This document shows, in pieces, positions 1 to 13,406 of a stretch of 64,000 bases of DNA (positions are counted from its first letter, which is position 1; each line of letters opens with the position of its first letter). The stretch spans positions 11,854,915 to 11,918,914 of the forward strand of contig JACBWW010000020.1 of the NCBI GenBank assembly GCA_020086605.1, given 5' to 3'. Origin of the DNA: Lanius collurio. Its lineage: Eukaryota; Chordata; Aves; Passeriformes; Laniidae. The position numbers and the translations under genes are program-made. The notes beneath the pieces are model-generated. The model was not told the origin of the DNA and ran no database searches. It worked only from the letters and a program-made list of their open reading frames with translations.

Positions 1-3000
1 CATTTTAAGATGACCATAGAAAGTTTATTAAATTGTGGGAAGTAAAGGACCTACAACAGAATTTCAGCATGTTTTGTGCATATGTTTCAAAACTGTAAAA
101 ACACCCCAGACCAACAACATTGCAGAGCTGCAAACTTGCTCAATAATAACATCAGGGAAAAGATTTCAAACCTTCAGTCTAACTTTTAATTTCCTCTAAA
201 CTCTGTAAAATAAGAAAAGACTATGTTCTATTACTTTATTTTTTGTAATTTAATAGCTATTTGCTGATGCTTCCATTTATTTAATTTCAACTCTAATTTT
301 GCAACAAAGAACAAGAATTTCACCTAGTTAAAAGAACATCAAAATGTCCTAATAGTACACTAGAGAGATACTGAAACAGACTCATTAAATGGTGGGTCTT
401 TATTTTTCCCCTTCAGCTGGTGAGCTAATAGCTAAATGTCTCTGTCAGCTTCTGTTGAGAGAAAGAACAAAACATACAGTAAATCTGCAGAGGGAATATT
501 ATGATAGCCAACTTATGCTATTTTGCCCTTGCTGCTTTTTTCATTGTCATCACTGCTGCACCTAGGTGTCTAAACACTCTGCACGCCTTCTGCATCATAC
601 TTTTGTGAAAGGCAAGGATCGAGTGTTATTCAATAAACTTTTCTGCTTTGACAGTGACCCCTGGTAACTAGACAATGACTGTTGGCATCCAATCAGCTTT
701 ACACTCTCTTTACAGTTACCATGTTTCCCTAGACTGCTAATGAGGATAGCATTGTGATTGTGACAAAGCCTTAGTTAAGTCCTGGTATATGCCATCTCAT
801 TCTTCCCCTCTATCATAGAAGACTTAATTAGCCATTATACACATGCAAAGTCAGCATCTGACGTATGCTTTGCACGGTTCTTCTAATGCAAAGGTAGGAC
901 CCAGTGAGGGTTTAGACATATTAAATTCATTTTGTGGAAATATGCATGTGCTTAGCTGCTATGCCAATTTTGGAAACATTTGTACTGTACATATCTGCAT
1001 CTCACTGCCCTCCATCTGTATGCTCTGTATTCTCCTGATAGGTACCATTTTAGTGCTCTTTCAGTCTTCCAAGAGAACCTTTCTCTGATTCACATTATTG
1101 GCAAAATACATTTTCTTTTACCACTCACACATGTTTTACACTGAGTATCAGCATTTTGCCTTTCATATCAGCTTCCTGGTTAATATCCCCAGAAGCTCTG
1201 TTAGACACAGGTATTGTTTACATTTCTTCCTCACACATCTTCACCCCTTAGGAGTAAGGCTTCTAGAGAGCACCCCCTACAAAGCTGGTCAGAAAACCTC
1301 ACCAACAAACTGCAGATAGAATCCAGGCTCAACCTGTTGCTGAATCCATTTATGTGACTTGGTAACATGTCAGATGTGGTCTTTGTCCTCAACTGAGTTA
1401 AAGAGAAGGTGCAGGCAAGATCGAGGGCAAATGGCTTAGAAGGAAGAACTGTAGGTATTAACTGTGAGCAGAAAGGTCTGCTTCAGAAAGAAAGGATACT
1501 AATGAAAAAAAGGGTACTTTTGTGGTTGCATACAAAGAACTCAAAACCAGAGAAAAAAACCCAAGAAAATATGATTACAGAAAAAAAGGATCAGAGGAAA
1601 GAAAAGAAGAGGAAGGCATAAGAGAAAGATAAAAACATGAAAGTGAAGAAGTTTACCACAAAATTGGCATGGAGTAATTTTAGTGGTGGAAGTTTTTACA
1701 GTATTTTTGTCCATTTGTCTTTACAGTCACAGAAATTAACTCAGTGGTTTACTGGTAATTTCCTTAGCTTGCAGCTTTTGTCTTATAGTATCTACAATTT
1801 ACTGGTTCACAGACATATTAAAACTTGGTTCTTCAATAATCTAACCAAATAAAGTGCTTCACTCTCCTATTTCAATATCTCCATACCTGTACAATAGGCT
1901 TTTCCCATTTTTTATTAGTGTTTTTTTCCTAGCCATGTTTTTAATCCGGTTTTATAAGCTGGTTCCCAATCTTGTTTTTTTTTTTCTTCTTGTAACTTCA
2001 CTTTCCACTTCTTGCTATCCACCTCTCTTTACAGATGCAGAGCAGTAGTATTTTTGCCAGGCTGGCTACCATGTGTGGTGAGAGAGGTGCAGCACTGAAC
2101 TATTTGGGATACTTAAAAGGAACAAAGAAAAGCCAAGAGGCAACACATATTAAGGAAAGAAAAAATGTCAAAGCACAAACACAATGTTAGGAGACTGTGT
2201 TGAAAGGGGAAGAAAATAATTTTATGATTGAAAAGGGAAAGAAATACCTAGGGAGTCCACAAGAAAGCTGAGATAGGCAGAAAAAAAACCCCTTTTATCA
2301 AGTAGGCTATTAGTTATTCTAAAAAAAAAAAATTAATTCCCATCTTCCTAACCAGTTTTTCACTCTCAACAAATCTCTGGTGAAGGGTGCTAATATCACA
2401 TAGACAGCTTGATTTATCAATTATTATATATTTTGCTTGGAATATAAGTCAAATTATAGAATTCATAAAAGCTTAAGTTCTGTAGTAATTGACGAGTCAT
2501 TGACCATTCCCATGTTTTGACTTTCCATTCCTCCCTACTTCTCTGATTTAAAAAAATTTATTAAGGTTGTCCTAGTAAAAAATCTGGTGTTCACCTTTTT
2601 ATCAAGTGATAGCATTAAACTTTGCAATATCTTTTAAAGAATAAGCTTTTGTGAGTGCTTTATCAGTACAGCAAGACAATATCATCTTATCTATATTACT
2701 GGAGTCAGCAATTGTTTGCAATTACTGTAAATTTGCCTTTGAAAAATTTAATCTTGGTTGATCAACAAAATGCAAGAAAGACATGCAAGAGAAAATATAA
2801 TTCAGAAGTGAAAAATATGAAACTCAGTGGAAGAAAACTTGTCAGCATGATCTCTCCAGCCCTTTGAGATAATTACTCTAAATTTTCCTTATTATAAATA
2901 TTTATTTCTATTGATACTATTGCTTCCTTGAGTAATCTCTTTCTATGTAAAACACTATCTGAACAAATTAAATAATGAAGAAATGCTCCTTTTTCTTTCC

Positions 3001-6000
3001 CTCACTTTCCTTGCTTCTTGTCCTCAGCTCAAGCTGAGAGTGTCTCTTTTCCCCCTCCTATGCAGTAATTAAAAAAAACCCCAAAACATTGGAATGAAGA
3101 AATAGAAGCAGCCTTTTCATTTAACAACAGACTGTGTTTTCCAGACATCCTAACCAGTTTTGGTTCTTCATTCCTCCTCTGCATGCAATGACAGCCACCT
3201 GTGATCAAGTAGATTGTGAAGAGGTTATGAATAGCCTGTCCTTACCAGAGAAAAATAATGAAGAAGAAAAATAGGCTGAAAAAATCCTGGATTATGAATA
3301 TAACTAACAGGAGGTATCTGCCAAAATGACCTCAGATCTCAACACAAATGTGAGAAAAAAATGTGTGGATCAGAAAGCTAATGAGTTATTTTTCCTCTAA
3401 TAATAATGAACACAGAAATGTGTTGTTCTGGGTTTTCCCTTCTGTTTATTTCTGTGTTAGCCCCAAGCATCTATCAGGACACCAAGTTATTTCACCATTC
3501 CTAAGGGAAAAACGATTCAGGAGGTGATTGATGGAGTTAATGGAATCTCACTTTACCTCAGATGCCTGAAAACAAGTTATCCTCAAAATTGATTTGCTGT
3601 TTCTTGTAGCCATAGATCACACACTGAAAGTATCGCTGAAACAGAGTATTACATAAATTCTTAAACTAGTCAAAATCTGAAATGGTAAATCCACTCAGAT
3701 GCATGCAGAGGTTGCCATCACAATTTAAATTCATTCTAATCTTGTAAGTGAAAAGAAAGGTACTTAAGTCTGTCTAAAATCAACCTAGAAAGGCAAATTA
3801 TGTCTGATGGTGACCTGAAAAATTACTATATAGCATTTGCTTACATCTTGGCTAGCTTAGTTATCTCTGCAGCATACACTGCTACAGACTACAGGCACAT
3901 CCAGTGTGAGCAGCTGCTGCAGGAGATATCACATCTTGCTTCTTAGGGATAATATTCTCTTGGATGTCTCTAGTGTAAGGAAGGAAGGAGGAGAGACTGG
4001 GGTGGGAAACTGCATGTACAAGAAGAGGAGCTATTAATATTTTTGGAATATCTGATGGTCCAGAGTTTTTTTCTGAGCTCATAATACAGCTGTAGATCCT
4101 TCATTATTTTAAGTCAGACAAAAACATTCTGTTAAACTACTCCTCTGTGTTCGTAGTGTTTGTTGTCTTTTGGAAGCTTGTTCTAAAGCTACTTATCTGG
4201 TGCTTCTGCTACTTTAGGATTTCCGCCTCTAAACTGTCAGGCATTCTACTGTTCTTCTTCCTCAAAGAGAAGACAACCAAAAAGAGAAAGAAATAGCACA
4301 TGGCCATTCTGAAGTGATGTCTAATGTGTTTGCCTTGCTGGCATTGAAAATTTTAGTTAGAATTTTTCACATTATTATATCTATTTAAAAACAAAAAGAT
4401 TTATTAGAGCTATTACCCTCATTCTGTCTGATAGTAATATCCTGTAAATAAATATTACACTTCAAAGATTTTCTGAAATAATATTGAGTTTAAACCATGT
4501 CCTTCTTCCCTTAGTTTGTATCCTTTCTCTGATTCTCTTTGTAAAGATGAAAGCTATTCATGAAGCCTTTTAACTTGTATTTAGTCCACCCAGTTCACAA
4601 AAGAGAGGTCGAAATTTGAGTAATCTGCAAATTCGAATAAAGAGATAATCCAAGACTTATTCAGAATCATGGAGTTCTTATTCAGTAGTTTCTAGCACTC
4701 CCTGTCAAATAGATAATGAGTTATCACACATGAAAATGGCTTATCACACACTCTTATATTAGGTTTATGGAGTTATTAGAACGAATCACGGTTTTTCTGA
4801 CACATAAGCAAAAAAAAAAATAAGAAATGGCATTACATATGCAGAATAAACTGTCTCATTAACCAACTAATGAGGAATGAATTCTACATAACCCATGACA
4901 ACTGTTCTTTTCTGCTTTCATTTTTCTGCACTTTATTAGCTAATTTCATGAAGACCTCTTTCTGACTTTGAGTCTTCTTCCCAATGATGGAGCTACTCCC
5001 CAAGATATCTGCCACTAAAACAAGCAAATTATTGTCTGTGGTTGTATGCACAATTTCTTTAGCAACTTTTTTAACTGCATCCTATGCCTACTCTTTCTCT
5101 AATAAATGTAAAGTCATTTTACTTTGTTCCAAAGTTTTGCCTATTACCAACACTGCTTTGCATCAAACTCTTTCTCAGAAAAAAATTCAAATAAATGAAA
5201 GAACAGAAAACTAAGTTGTATAGAAAAAAACTGCTAAACAACAAGAAGAGGAAACCAAGATTTATTGGCTGCTGATTCCAAGGGGAGAAAAAAAGAAAAA
5301 AAAATAGTAGTTTGGGCATGGTCGAGGCTCTTCGAAATGTTTCTGTCTGGGAAAGAGTTGGGGAAAAATTACTCAGAAATCTGATATTGGGGGGGTTTTA
5401 ATTGTTTGGTTTGGGGTTTTTTTAATGTGATATATATGTGTATGAATGCAGTTCTTTACTGCACGTGTCACACCAAGAATGTTGTTCAAAAAAAACCCTC
5501 AACTAACTTTGATAAACATGTGAATTCTAAGGGACTGATTTCTTCAAAGCATTCATGAAGGAGAATTCCCAAAGCAGGGATAGTTAGTAACTCATTGGGG
5601 GGAAAAAAGTAAAGCTTGAATAAGAGTCAGTTGGGACATAAATATAGAAGCTACTGAATCCTCAGAGGAAAACTGTGTGTGTGAAATTGTTATGAATGCT
5701 ATATCATGGCAGCAAGCTTTTATCAACAATACTGCTTTTCATTTGGGAGTATGAGACTGGATGCTAGTCTTACCTCTAAATCCAGACAATCTATCCTTAA
5801 TTAGCACTACCCCCCAACTGAAAGGAATGCTGCATAAAATTCTGTGAATACTTTTCATAACCTCCCTTATGGCTTTATTGTGGATTTTTTATTTTCTTCT
5901 TTCTCCCCAGCAGCTCCCGTTTCAGCTACCAGCAGCCACAGTAGCAGCACAGCTTGAAATGAAATCAACAGCCAGAGGACCTCAGAACCAGAACAATAGA

Positions 6001-7768
6001 TACCACTGACATGTTGATGCTTCCAGATATAAAACAAACAATGCCTACTCCCATTTACATTTACAGGATAAAAGTGTTCACATTTTGTTTCAATTTCAAT
6101 GAGGGTGTTACTCAAGCAAGTAGAGCAATACAGGGACAGACTCTTTCCCCAGCTTTCTTATTCTACTTGTGTAAAAAGTGGTGTCATTCTTAGTAAAACA
6201 TTCTTGAAGTTTAATGCTTTCCATTCATTAGACTGAAGTACTGTCTCCTGTACCCTACAGGGAAACCAATTCATTAGTAGAAACACAAGTTTGCCTTCTT
6301 TAACTGCACCTCCAGGCACCTTGCATATAATTTATGAGGTAATGAGAAGTTTGACAATCAAAAAAGGATGGAAATTCACAAAGCAGACTTGTAGGAAATC
6401 TTAGTAAATGTATTTCAATTCTATTAGGGTTAAAAACAATGCCCAGATTCCTCACTCTGCAATGGAGCAGCATGTTTTCAGTGACATTTGGTAGTATTTA
6501 TATAAAAATTTTTGGCTTCACTAACCCAAATTAATCTTTATCTTACCTCTTCATATCACAGCTAGACTAGACCATTGTCCACAGATAACTTGGAAATATT
6601 ACTTTTTTTGTCTGCATTAGAAATACAGAAGCATTTCTTTAGGCTTTGCAGAACAGAAAATTTAAATCATTACTTGAGAGAACAACAATACTCTATTTCC
6701 AAAATTCTGAAATACCAAAAACCTGAGTGAAATTAAACATGAAACACCTTAAAAATTAAAATAAGATGCCCAGCATACAAACTAGAAGTCTTTCTCTTTA
6801 CCCTCTAACTGAGTAGAAAATCACTTTCTGTAGTGCCTGGGAGAAAGGATTTCATATGCATGTATGAGTCAGGTGTTCAGGAAATACCTTTCCATCAATT
6901 CAGGTAGAAGAGACAGTTCTTCAGAAGGAGCTCAATTCCAGCTCAAGAGCTGAAGATTTTTTTTTTTTTCCCCTGTGGATCTTTCTCTACATAACATGTC
7001 CAAAAAGACCTTCTCTTTCTCAGGCACAATTATAATAGTTTTCCCCAGTGGGAAAAGACACCTACATGCTGCCAGCCCCAGAGGGCAACAGCAAAATTGT
7101 CAAAGAGTAGCTCCAAGTGAGATAATGACAATGAGGCAACAATGGAAGGAAAAGATTCTTGTTCTGCAGACTTTTCTTCCTGCTCTCACAAATTATTAGG
7201 AAATTAAACTTAGGGACAAACATAATCATAGGTTATCAAGTATTATCTCCCATGAATTTAATAAAGCATCTAAAGAAGATAAGAGAACTTTTATCTTCCA
7301 ATAATTCTTACTAAGACTTCAAAGAGTATTAAATTCTTTTATGAGGTGCTGTACATATGTCATTGCACAAAACTAAACTTACAGTTTACAATCAGTAAGC
7401 TTTTCTGATTGGGAAACAATCACCTTATATTAGCAGTTAAAAATCCCTAGCCTCTTATTTAAAAAGTACAGCTGCATGTATCAACCAAATCAAAGAACTC
7501 ACAGATGTTATACATGCATATAAGAATGACAGACTTTTCATTCTGGCTATGTTGGGAGAGAAAAATCTCACAAAAATTTCTTCAGAGAAAAATAACTATA
7601 GTTGGCTACATCCTTGTCACACTTCAACCTTAAACAAGAAACCAGAAAGAAGTTCTGACATGATGACTTATGGTTCCCTGAATTCCACTGACCATCAGGA
7701 TATGCAGAGATAATTGTCTCTCACAGTAAATTTTTTCAAAGTTTGTTGAAGGAAACGTAGCTGAATCA

Positions 7769-7800
7769 ACTTTCAGCTACACTGAAAGCTGACTTTCAGT
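7769..7800. repeat. Small inverted/direct repeat cluster
   Basis: The heptamer CTTTCAG occurs at 7770-7776 and 7793-7799, and its reverse complement CTGAAAG lies between them at 7782-7788. Either outer copy could pair with the middle one to form a short hairpin. No function is apparent, and such short symmetry can arise by chance. Confidence 0.5.
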
Positions 7801-10800
7801 CTTCCTTCCTGCATCTTCTTTTCCAACATTTTCTTTGATTTGAGAAAATAAAAAAGTTAAATCAAAATATCAATTATAATAATTTTCCTATTTCAAGTCA
7901 GGAGGACAGGAATATATTTCACTGGCCATTGAGTACATCCATAAAGGAAATATCTAATTTTAGTAATCTCTGCAGGTCCACTTGCCATACTGAATACATC
8001 AGGAAGTTTCTTCCCATTCTTAATTTGGATGTTTCTGATTAGGAACAAGAACACCTACACTGTAATACTTTGTGAGAGAAATTATATTTATCTTTTCATT
8101 TAGTGATTGCTCATAAATATAAGTAAGCTTTAATTAATGGTATAATATGTAAGTGTATATCTAGAGATAAAGAATCCTTCTTATATCTCTCTGCTTTGTT
8201 CTCCTTTTTTTTTTTTGATTAGTTTTTCATGTACTATTATACTAAATACTCATCAGCTTTTGAAAGTAATCAAGTATTTAGAAGCTGTAAGCCTTCAATC
8301 AGCCCTGGGGTCCCTGCAGATATCAGGAGATTGGAAACATCACATATTTTTTCTACTTTATATTACCCACTTAAAAAAAAAATCATATTTCTTGAGCATA
8401 ATGGATGGACTGCAATAATTTACAAGGAAATAATTTCACCGAGGGACTTTGGGATGGTGGTATCATATAACACAAGAACAAAAGTCTGATTGGTTTATGA
8501 TTTCACTGGGAAACTGAAAGGAAATTAATTCTATTTAACTCGCTACTTGTCAGCTCCTTTGTTGTTGTTGTTTGTAGTATATGTGCCTAACACTGTGTTT
8601 TAAGTCTGGAGATATTTCAAGCTTCTAAAACATTTATTAGTTTAATAATAATGTTAGAAATGATTGAAATGCTATAAATGTTTAAAATGGAACGTAGAAA
8701 CTTCTGGGTTTGGTGTTCAAACTAAAATCATTTTGACTACAGTTTCTAAAAGAGACAGGTAACCTAAGTATGTTAATCAAGATAACCTAAGGTTTTGTTG
8801 ATAGGTTTGGACTTTCTGAAATCAGAAAGATAGGTTAAAATACAGTATTAAACAAAGATTATAATAAGATTGATGCATTCTCTCTGCCAAGCTATTACCC
8901 TTCTGCACATTTGCACAAAACAGAAATCTGATAACAAGGGGGAAGTGGCTTTGAGGAGCTTAGGATGAGAAAACAGTGAAAACTCTGTGGCTCCATCAAG
9001 TAATTGCCTACTGTACCTATAGATCACATAATCATGGTGGGTCAAGTATTTCTGATTACTTTCTTAACCTTATGCCCTCTGGACTTGAGAGGGAATAAGA
9101 TTTAATGACTTACACAAACATGCCTTGTTCCCTGATCGGCTTCACCATTCCCAGGTGAGTAGCTACTCTTTCTCTCACCTGCCCTTACACTGAAAGCTGA
9201 CCTCCTCTCCAGGTGGCTCAGTTTAGGTAGTACTTCCCAAGAAGACACCATTTTCTTAGACCAAAACATTAGTTTATAGACAGATTTTAAGGTCTTTGTT
9301 GTCACAAGAAAGAAGTAAACTGCTATGGCCCTGGCTGAAATGCATCCTTTGGGTAAGGACGTGCATCCCAACAGCTTAACTGCAGCCTTTAAGAAGATTT
9401 TAAGCATAGCATGTGCAAATATCTAGTGGCTGATATGCCTTCAGGTTATAGTAAACCTATCAATGACCACAACACTTGTGTCATAACATCACTTTTTATT
9501 TTTTCAAAAACTCTCCTTCCGACAAATGCCACCATCATTCACTGCTTTCTCACAAGGGTTTGTTTGGTTCAGGCCTTTGTATTTCTAACTTGTCTCTGAC
9601 ACACCACTTATTTCCCTCCTGACTGTAAGCATATTAATACAGTGGACACCATGGCAGAAACTATTTTAACCTTTGTGAGAAGGCATCACTGTTTTGTGAT
9701 AAATATAGGTGGGACCCATTGCTGTCCCACTCATAAAATATCAGTAACATTTTGGTCGCTCTATTTTGCTCCCAAGCAGGTCTGCTTAACCCCTTATACT
9801 TCTTGACTAAAGCTGGGACAATTGGGTTCTCCAGTATTCGATTCCTCTCTGGTGCCTGCACAGGGAAGGGGTGTTGTTGTCTGGACAGGAGGCAGGCTGG
9901 CAGTGACCATGCCCAGCCAGTAACCTCCCTCACTGCATTTTCTCCTCCTCCAGCTCAGACATTCAACAAAGTTATGGTGACAAGCACGGGGGAGGCAAGA
10001 GATGGGAAAGGGAATGAACCTCCCACTGGTTGGATTAGTAATTGCATTTTCAGTGTCACTGCCTGATTCTGGTGAATGAGAGAAGGGAAAAGACTTAGGT
10101 ATAAGCTGAAGCGCACTGAAAAGAGATATCTCCTCCTGTATTAGAACTAGATGGAAAAAAAAGACAAAAAACAAAAAAGAAAATCTTAAATACTTTTAAT
10201 TTAATCCTTTCCAGTTCACCCTTCTCACATTTCTTATTAATTGTTTTTTCATATTAAAACAAATATACCACCATACAGGAGAAAAAGGGTAAATAAATGA
10301 AACATACTTTTGCCTCTATCAGACAAAAGTATTTTAAAAATTCTAAAGATTATGAAAATGTTATTTCCCTCAATGTTTCTCACCACATGATGAATCTTTT
10401 AAACTTCTACTAAGCTGAAAGTAAAGGATATCTTTATATAATATAGAAATTTTGTGGTGATATTTCAATAACACTTGGTAGCAATAAAGCAAACAAGTAA
10501 AACAAACTTCACATGCAGCAAAGTTATTTAAATATTTTATGGCTCACTCTACCTCTAGTCACTGCAGAAATGACCATCCATCCTTCTGAGACTGGTTTTA
10601 AGGTGTTTTACATGAAAAAAATTCCTGCGATTTTTTTCTTTCCACTTTGCGAGACTGATCATCTTCTCACACCAGTAAAAGCCTGTTTTATCCAACACGT
10701 GTTTAAATCTTATTCCCCTAAATATTTAAAATACTTTTACTGCAAAGCCATCTTGTGGGAGTTCCGTAAGCTTCATCATCTTAAAATTGTTACTCAAAAA

Positions 10801-13370
10801 TAGTAGTGAAATGAAATATTATTATGGTCCAGATTATGTATTCCTTGAAAGATCTAAATGTTTCTTCAGCTATTCAACAGAAAATGAGATTTTAAAAAAT
10901 ATTTTTAGTGTTGAGTTTGTATTTTGAAGTATTCATTTGTACTATTTCAGTTTGAGCCAGATTGAGGTTCTGCCAGCTCTTCACCCAGTGATAGTTATCA
11001 ATAAACTAGGCAGAGATGGAAGAGGGCACTGCTCTGAACTGGGAAAAAGTGCCATGCAGAGTGATTTATCATATGCATAAAAGTCATGAAAAGACTGAAT
11101 GATCTTTCTAAATGGCATAATACATTATACCAGTATTGAATAACTGAGAAGCTGAGATAAGAACCTTGTGATACAGCAAAAAGTAATGGAAGAGACTTAG
11201 ACACAAAGTATGCTCACTGCAAAAACCCACAAATTTCTATAGGGAAGTAAAAAGAGTAAAAATATAAATTAGCTTAGAAGGAATGGCCTCAGAAGCAGGA
11301 AAAAAAATCTTATTTATGAAGTGAAGAGCCATTCTTTGCTTAAACCTGTCTGATTGTCAGTTCTGCGTGATGCAGCTATGCCCAAGTATTTCAGGGGTGA
11401 GAATGATGGACAGCAGAAATTTTCCATTGTCACTAAATTCTGGCACCGGTGTATGGCTGGTTCTGTATCTGGAATATATTTTTCTTCTCAGAAACATTTC
11501 TGTCTTTATTTTTAAATTATTTTTTAATTGTTATTGATAGGAAATTAGTAAAAATACTTCTGAAGTAATATCTTTTTGCCTTAAAACACAATATAGAGAG
11601 AAACATTATCATAGACTTTGTAGGTGAAATGTTTCATTCACTATGACTGACAATATTGGAAGGAATGCTTATTTCTGTACTGACTATATCTCTGTTCCCT
11701 CTTCTTGCATTGCCAGCATTTTCTCTGACCATTAAGACTGTCTGTAAGCAGATGACCATGAATGGAACTGCAGACTGGGTAAGCTGTGACTTTGGGAAGA
11801 GGGGAATTCATCAGGCTGACCAGACCAGATATTGCATTGAAGATTTCCAGTCAAAATACTCTGAGTTTCTAGATGAAGGTGGATAGGAGGAGAATGCTGT
11901 GAAAGTGATTCAATGATTAGCTGATTGATTACAATATTGCTGTGTTGTCCAGTCTATGAAAGAGAAATATATGATGTGTAGCTATATTTAACAACCCAAA
12001 TGAAACTGCCTTGCAAATGACAATAATTCCATGTAATTCAAAAGATAACATTCTTTGATTTTAAGTTGAAATAATTCTCCAAAACACTGTTTGAAAGACA
12101 TAGAAAAGCACAGTTTCCAATAAATTCTAGGCAGGATTTTTTGTTCCTCAGATCTTGGAACATACCTTTCTAGAGACATTGCTAAGCACCCCGTTTTTAC
12201 CCTCCATGAGTTATCTAATTCCATCAATCCATTTTATTACCTGGGAAACCTAATTTCAGTAGCCCTGAAATGTTAAAGTAGCCCTGCCACTCAAAGGTAA
12301 TTGAATCCTTTTGAGATGTTGCAAAGAACTATAATTGGACCTTTGAGATGGCAGCAGAAACTTTAATCTGGGCTTAAATATGCAGATATAATATGTTTGG
12401 GACTACTTTTTACTTTTTTGTCTCTGGTATCCTCTCTTTGAAGATTCCTATTTTCTAAGTGATTTACATTCCACAATATTGGAAATTTTTTCCTTAGAAT
12501 CTTTGCTTTGCAGAACTAATGTTTTTAAATTCAAACTCCTTTGCAAATTTGCAATTTGAATCCGACTCTAGCCAAGAATATATAGATTATGTGTTTCTGT
12601 ATTTATTTTTCATTGAAATTTTGTGAATTAATATCAAAACATTTCTTTATAGCATCTGTTTTGTTCTGACAGTGCAAATATGTTCAAACTACACTGAAGG
12701 GGGCTGAAGGACAGTCACTCATATGAAAGCCACAAGCTGCCTCAACAAACTGATGGAATGAACTGTTCAGATTTTTTGGTGCTCTATGCAGTAACAGCAA
12801 AAAAAATGCCCAGACACGAGCAGTGCAGGATAAGAACTGAGTAAAGTTGATATGGAAAAATGCTTGCCTAAAGATAAATAGCAGAACAAAAGTTATTTTT
12901 TTCACTAGTAGGGCAAAACCTTAGGGAAGTCTACTGGTAGCACAGAATGAAAAAAAGCAGAGAGGGCAAAGCAGAGCTGATAAACTGCTGCTTTCAACAG
13001 AAGATAAATGACCATGATGGCCTGGCTTCCACTTTTATGAGAGGAGAGTCTGTTTTATCTTAACAAGCAATGCAAACTTTGCATTTCTGTTTTCAGCTTT
13101 ATTTTTATGGAATCAGATTTTCCATTTGAACAATTCAGATTTAGATAAACTGATTCTTTTCCAGAAGTTTCTTCTTTTTTTTTTTTTTACTGTAATCCAC
13201 ATCACATCATATTGAGTAATATTTATTTAGAACATTTGTATTCAGTATAATGTTGCAAATTCCACAGAGTAAAAGATTTTAATTTATTTTTTACCTATAA
13301 TACATCTTCATTTGCAGGACCAATTTTAGAAAAGATTGTTAAAAAAAAGTACCAAAATTATATAGTGGGC

Positions 13371-13406
13371 CCAAAGTATACAATGGATCCAAAGTATAAA
13401 ATGTTT
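13371..13406. repeat. 18-bp imperfect tandem duplication
   Basis: Two adjacent units begin with CCAAAGTATA at 13371 and 13389, a period of 18 bp. The units differ at a few positions. It looks like a simple replication-slippage duplication. Confidence 0.6.

Noticed and set aside
9119..9160. ATG followed by CAG/GTGAGT, a possible tiny first exon
   Set aside because: It offers only about eleven codons, no strong start context and no further support. Donor-like heptamers occur by chance several times in 64 kb.
9752..10174. Overlapping open frames of 104 and 126 codons on opposite strands
   Set aside because: The region is locally GC-richer, which lowers stop frequency on both strands. No domain or conserved motif is visible in either frame.
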